A stretch of DNA of 64,000 nt from Epiperipatus broadwayi (lineage: Eukaryota > Onychophora > Udeonychophora > Euonychophora > Peripatidae): positions 1 to 64,000 of the forward strand of contig JAQFVV010012490.1 in the NCBI GenBank assembly GCA_028023455.1, given 5' to 3'. The notes beneath the pieces were generated by a model, which did no database searches, was not told the DNA's origin, and saw nothing but the letters and a program-made list of their open reading frames with translations. Below, piece by piece: positions 59,533 to 64,000 of the stretch; position 1 is the stretch's first letter; each line of letters starts with the position of its first letter. Both the position numbers and the translations under genes were made by a program.

Positions 59533-60254
59533 ACTTCCTGTTCTTATATTTGTGACATCAACATTTTTTGATGGCTTGTGAAATTTATTATGGATTGTTT
59601 TAGAAGATTTATATTGAATTCTATTGTGGTTTGTTTTCCTCTAATTTTGGTGGGGGGGGGTGGGGGTACAACTCTTCATATTTTTTGTCTTTTTCATTAA
59701 ACATTGACTCTGAAAAGCAATTGATTCTAACAGATTTTATTCTTCTATTTTTAGTAAATGTAGTCATCATCCTTGAGCATATCAATCTTGAAGTATTAAA
59801 CAATTCAGCAGTTTTGAATACTAATGCATCAGCTAATTAGGCACCAGTAAATGGAGATCTATTATAATTGGAGATTCAAAATTTCATCTCTGATGCAGAC
59901 TTCTGTCTGATTGTTTTACCATCTATTAATGTTTTTGCCTGTTTAAAAAATGTTATTATGATTGTACATATTTCAATTTCTGTTCTATTTAATGTCAAAA
60001 ATGTAGTGCTAATATAACATATAATTATTTTGTCCAACTCTTAAATATAAACATACACAGAAACAAACAAAATACATAACTAATTAAATTAATACCAAAT
60101 GCCAAATTCCAATTAAATTACTAGCTTCAGCACTTTTGGGATCTTTTAATAAAAGAACATCCAATTGATTCTGAAAATAAAAATTATACAAATTTCATTA
60201 AAAACTATATATATATTGAATTAATTCATACCCTATATATAAAACAAAATTGTA
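59533..60254. other. No gene recognised
   Basis: A G-rich run (GGTGGGGGGGGTGGGGG) at 59,650-59,666 stands out. Short open frames on both strands across it (59,621-59,840) are shadows of one another without known features. Confidence 0.4.
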
Positions 60255-61000
60255 ATTATAATAAAAATAATAAATTTAATGGTAGTAAACTATTAAAAAC
60301 AGTCTTTAATTCTGCAGAAGTACTTTCGGTTAATTTCTTAAACCTATCTCAACTGCCATTAAATTAAAAAACAAAGTGTAAGCAAACATCATCAATACAA
60401 ATCCCATATTTTAATGTTAGCAGCATGTCTATTTATTAAATGCATTCTATTCTTATTTATAAAAATTGCCTCCTTAATTTTTCTTTTATTATGGTTTCTC
60501 TCTTCATAAAGAATTTTCACACTTTCAAAATCAAATTTAAATTTATATATTTTTTCATGATCAAAGAAAACTGAAGCAGTCATTAAATCACCACTATTCT
60601 TTTTACATGCTTATATAATAATTTATGCTCTTAATCTCTTCTTAATACTGCATATCAATTCACTTATATATGATAACATAGTCACAAAAATTTTTATATA
60701 TGATATTACTTTTCTGCTTGACAAGTATGACATTTTTAGAATTATTGACTAATTTATTAATATTGTTGGAATTTTTATAATTAGGAATAAAATGCATTTA
60801 ATAAATAGATAAGCTGCTAACATTAAAATATGGGATTCATGGGATTTGAATTGATGATGTTTGCTTTTGCTTTCTTTGACTTTTTTTGAATTTAATGGCA
60901 GTTGAGGCAGGTTTAAGAAATTAACTGAAAGTACTTCTGCAAATTTAAAGACTGTTTTTAATAGTGTATTATTGTTAAATTTATTAATTTTATTATATAT
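60255..61000. mobile_element. Foldback element with arms of about 225 bp
   Basis: The left arm 60,255-60,480 pairs with the right arm 60,766-61,000. Matched words include TCTGCAGAAGTACTTTC with GAAAGTACTTCTGCA, AAATCCCATATTTTAATGTT with AACATTAAAATATGGGATT, and ATTTATTAAATGCATT with AATGCATTTAATAAAT. The spacer is about 285 bp. Short minus-strand frames in both arms (60,392-60,583; 60,749-61,024) are not conserved as proteins. The outer right edge runs into a TA/TG/CG dinucleotide run at 60,995-61,025. Confidence 0.75.
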
Positions 61001-61079
61001 ATGTGTGTGTGTGCGCGCACACACAAAAGTATATTATATTTTTAAAAAATAATGTTAAAAGGAAAGATTTTATGTAAAT

Positions 61080-61500
61080 AGAGTCATTTATCAGTAGCTC
61101 AATGTTTTTAACTGTTTAATGGTGCTTGTGAGGAAAGGATGATTATATTCTATGGTGTATTACAATCTAAAACACAGCACTTGTAAAATTTATTAAGTAT
61201 TATATCATTTAATATTGGCACAAAGTAAATTTACAAATTTAGAAATGCTAATAAGAATATTAAAAATAAGAAATGGATTTAAAATGAATGATTATAAATT
61301 CACACTCTCACTTCTAGACACTTAAGATTGGTTCAGATAATTACATTTGAGTTCAGAAATAAGATGGCCAATCTTATTTTCTTAAAGTCTATCTTGTGGC
61401 TGGGGTGAGAGTATCCTTGCAGATTGAACACCACTGTTTAATGGCATTTATGAGGAAAGGATAATTCTTTTCTATAGTTCATTATGTATACAATATATAA
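61080..61500. repeat. Diverged direct repeat pair
   Basis: TTTAATGGTGCTTGTGAGG with AAAGGATGATTATATTCTAT (61,116-61,154) recurs as TTTAATGGCATTTATGAGG with AAAGGATAATTCTTTTCTAT (61,438-61,475). Between them, CTTGTGGCTGG at 61,393-61,403 resembles the body of the SINE at 23.64 kb. Confidence 0.45.
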
Positions 61501-61590
61501 TTAAAGGGGATTTGAACTCACTTTCAAGCTCCCTTCAGTCATTCATACTATATAATATCACTGATACACATGGAGATCATTTATCTTTTT
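61501..61590 (-). mobile_element. tRNA-derived SINE-like relic, second family
   Basis: The minus strand has ATGACTGAAGGGAGCTTGAA and GAGTTCAAATCCCC, matching in order the relic at 33,676-33,790. The B box is good; the A box is not clear. Confidence 0.35.
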
Positions 61591-62870
61591 GCATGTATAT
61601 GGTTGAAAATTTTTTCTTAAAAGACCTGGTATTTATAGTATTTTTCAACAAAAAGCATCCTCATTTTAATTAAAAAATATTTTTGCTGATAATAATTTTG
61701 ATCAGCTTGATTTCAATTTAATTCTTCAATTCTTGTTTTTTTTAATTAGTAAAATTTTTCCAGATTCTGAACACCTTTTGTCTACTTGCGTTCCTTGTAA
61801 TAATTAAGCATCAATCAACACCTTTTTACCATAAGATCAAACATTGTAAACATCATCCTTTAAAAAGATAATACCAAGACAATTATTCTATTTTCCATGA
61901 ATTAATTTTAATAATGAAACTACCAGTGCCTTGTAATTAACTTGCTTTTACAAATTTTATTAAAATCTTTAAATAGCTTAAATTTTAAGTAATTGTTTTT
62001 ACCAGAATTTTCTAGAATCTGTTATACATTTGAACATTATTGTTTATCTAATTTCAGCTAACCATTTCTAATCCTTTCTACACACACATACATATGCCTG
62101 CATTCATCCTTATAAGTCTTTAATAAATTTTTAATAAAATAAAATTTCCTATAACAGAGTTTAAAAATATTTAGATACAATTTGGCAAGAAGCATACATA
62201 TGTACATATATATATAGCTTCAATATATATATATGTATAAGCAAAAAGTATGTATGTGTATTTTTGTATTGCATTATATTTTGTAATATATATAATTGAT
62301 AATAATTTTTGTAAAACATACACTCGTAGAATTTATTAATATTATTTAAAAGTAAATTATATGGAAAATTCCAGCAAAATGATTATTTATTTTGTGTTTC
62401 TGACTATCAAAACACTAATATAAGTAGAGGGGATTAATAAATATGTAATGCTTTCTTAGTTTAAAAAGAAAAAAATATTTTATTTTTATTCGAGTAGTTA
62501 AAAATGTGCTCCTGAGGAGAAATTTGCTTTCTGATATGTAAAGGCAAATTTAGAGAAACCATATAAGGCCATCATAATTTAAATTATTATTTAAAAATTC
62601 TTTGGGCAAATAATCACCTGGGTTGTAAATAATTCATATAAAATGCATTTTCTGAGCCTATGAGTTTATTCCTCAATACTAGCAACAAAATAAATGAAAT
62701 TAATACATCTGCTAATTTAATTAATAATTAATCCTTGAGATTGAATAATTATATTTGCAATAAGATTTTTGTTACACTTTGTAATCTATAATAAATAATT
62801 TATAGTTTTATATTTATTTTTCTGTCTATATTTTAAACATATTAAATTTATTAAGCTCTAGCAGATGATC
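61591..62870. other. AT-rich, nothing recognised
   Basis: A TA-rich block lies at 62,195-62,300. No gene or RNA signature. Confidence 0.45.
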
Positions 62871-63045
62871 TAATAATAACGTGATAGGCTAAACCTTCAA
62901 CAGAAGCACCTTAAAATGCTTGTGTAACAGCCAGTGTTCTTGAGTTGAGAGTTCCACATGCAGTCATTATTACATCTGACTGGCTGTTACATAAGCATTT
63001 TAAAGTGCCTTTTTTTAAGGTTTTAGCCTTTTATGTTATTATCTA
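62871..63045. mobile_element. Hairpin (MITE-like) element, arms about 65 bp
   Basis: The left arm 62,871-62,934 (TAATAATAACGTGATAGGCT ... TGTAACAGCCAGT) pairs with 62,980-63,045 (ACTGGCTGTTACATAAGC ... TTTTAGCCTTTTATGTTATT). The spacer is about 45 bp. A 102-codon plus-strand frame (62,945-63,253) starts within it but looks like random hydrophobic translation. Confidence 0.7.
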
Positions 63046-63375
63046 TATTTTAATGGACTTGCGGCTATTCTTGTCTTTTTTTTATCTGCTAGTAAATTTT
63101 TATTGCTTGCCTTTTTTACACCTGGCATATTTATTGGTCATATATACATACATTAGCACATCACTTCCATCATTGCAGAAGAGATACAGCATATGGATAT
63201 ACTATACTATCAATAATTGTTTTTTTCTTTTGTTTTTTTGTTTGTCTATTTAAAGTTTTCTTAATGAAATAATTTAATACACAGTGTTCTTCTTTTCATA
63301 AATATCCAAAATAGAAATAAAACAAACTAACTCCTTCTTTTTAAAACTTGTTTTTTATATGACTATAATCATGAA
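63046..63375. other. No gene recognised
   Basis: T-rich; no supported feature. Confidence 0.45.
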
Positions 63376-63379
63376 AAAA

Positions 63380-63425
63380 AAATCCAACATTTCGACTATT
63401 TTATATAGTCTTTTTCAAGGCACAC
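63380..63425 (-). mobile_element. Penelope-like hairpin motif
   Basis: The minus strand reads CCTTGAAAAAGACTAT, a five-base loop, and ATAGTCGAAATGTTGGA. A stem flanked by CTTGAA and GAAAxGTTG is widespread in Penelope-like termini and related repeats; it also occurs, with another stem, in the tails at 30.7 and 59.3 kb. It lies next to the large inverted repeat that follows. Confidence 0.4.
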
Positions 63426-63462
63426 TAAAATAAAATAATATATATAACAAATAACACATATT

Positions 63463-63506
63463 CCCCCCCCCCAAAAAAATAATAATAATAATAATAAAAT
63501 AAAATA
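63463..63506 (+). repeat. Poly-C run and AAT microsatellite
   Basis: Ten C, seven A, then AAT units leading into AAAAT units at the edge of the inverted repeat. Confidence 0.9.
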
Positions 63507-63960
63507 AAAAATTACAAAATATATTCATAACCAAAAATTTACCTTATCTCACTCCCCTTTCTTATTACCAACAATCACAACTCAAAGAGAAACAATTTCC
63601 TTTATTAAAAAAAAAAAAATCTATATATATCCTTTAAAACATTTAATTAAAAACCTATTATTTTCTTTTCTGTTTATCTATTAACATCCTATTTAATTCA
63701 GGTTCATTAATGTATACACTTTCTTTTATCTTTTCATTATATGACTTAATTAAATAGGATGTTAATAGATAAACAGAAAAGAAAATAATAGGTTTTTAAT
63801 TAGATGTTTTAAAGGATATAAATATATAGAGATTTTTTTAAAAAAATAAATAAATAAAGGAAATTGTTTCTCTTTGAGTTGTGATTGTTGGTAATAGGAA
63901 AGGGGAGTGAGATAAGGTAAATTTTTGGTTATGAATATATTTTGTAATTTTTTATTTTTT
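63497..63960. repeat. Large inverted repeat, arms about 200 bp
   Basis: The left arm 63,497-63,698 pairs almost perfectly with 63,748-63,960. Matching words are CACAACTCAAAGAGAAACAA with TTGTTTCTCTTTGAGTTGTG, and ATCTATTAACATCCTATTTA with TAAATAGGATGTTAATAGAT. The 49-bp spacer (63,699-63,747) is not palindromic. Nothing is encoded. The high identity of the arms points to a young insertion or to inverted duplication during retrotransposition. The right outer flank reaches the end of the window. Confidence 0.85.
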
Positions 63961-64000
63961 TTATTGAAAAAATTGATATATTTCTAACTTTTGATGTGGG

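Noticed and set aside
62945-63253. 102-codon membrane-like protein
   Set aside because: It starts inside a hairpin element and runs through T-rich DNA. Hydrophobic frames are expected there by chance, and no family feature is present.

Overview
The window looks like intergenic or intronic DNA from an AT-rich invertebrate animal. I cannot name the species. By eye, base composition is about three-quarters A+T, and CpG is scarce except in a few patches, as in a CpG-methylated genome. Almost everything I can recognise is a decayed mobile element: Penelope-like elements with a GIY-YIG endonuclease, RTE-type and I/Jockey-type LINEs, two different Ty3/gypsy elements, a GTF2IRD2/ZBED5-like hAT transposase, a short non-autonomous hAT, tRNA-derived SINE-like relics and several hairpin elements. 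No prokaryotic genes, CRISPR arrays, rRNA or intact tRNA are visible, and no full host gene can be read.

Layout. 0-5 kb: a Penelope-like tail, other dispersed repeats, and a CpG-retaining patch with a CTCF-like site. 7.2-9.4 kb: two RTE-type LINE fragments head to head. 9.85-12.2 kb: the most CpG-containing stretch, possibly a host promoter or first exon. 14.2-16.4 kb: hAT transposase pseudogene. 17.8-21.4 kb: Ty3/gypsy pol pseudogene interrupted in its integrase by a 570-bp hairpin-rich insertion. 22.6-25.5 kb: diverged direct repeats, a SINE relic and an LTR-like or promoter-like block. 27.7-28.7 kb: another RTE fragment. 30.4-31.0 kb: inverted pair of Penelope-like tails. 32.0-32.7 kb: AAT microsatellite and a foldback element. 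34.6-35.6 kb: second gypsy integrase. 37 kb: CpG-containing patch. 38.6-39.0 kb: hAT MITE with target-site duplication. 41.1-43.5 kb: RFX-like X-box and a candidate two-exon host transcript. 48.4-51.6 kb: I/Jockey-type LINE. 53.4-56.9 kb: diverged tandem units. 57.1-57.8 kb: long foldback element. 58.4-59.5 kb: Penelope-like endonuclease with inverted tails. 60-64 kb: three large inverted repeats and SINE relics.

The strongest candidate for something undescribed is a short non-coding family with constant ends, one containing CTCTCCATA and the other ATGTGATGTTTAGTGG. Its copies at 147, 20,305, 32,444 and 55,947 appear to be flanked by duplications of 14 bp each, without terminal inverted repeats. 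Internally it carries large palindromes. The second theme is the Penelope-like family: its 3' tail carries a tRNA-Leu-like module, and twice it sits as inverted pairs at the truncated 5' end of an element. Reading was done by eye; alignments and boundaries are approximate.
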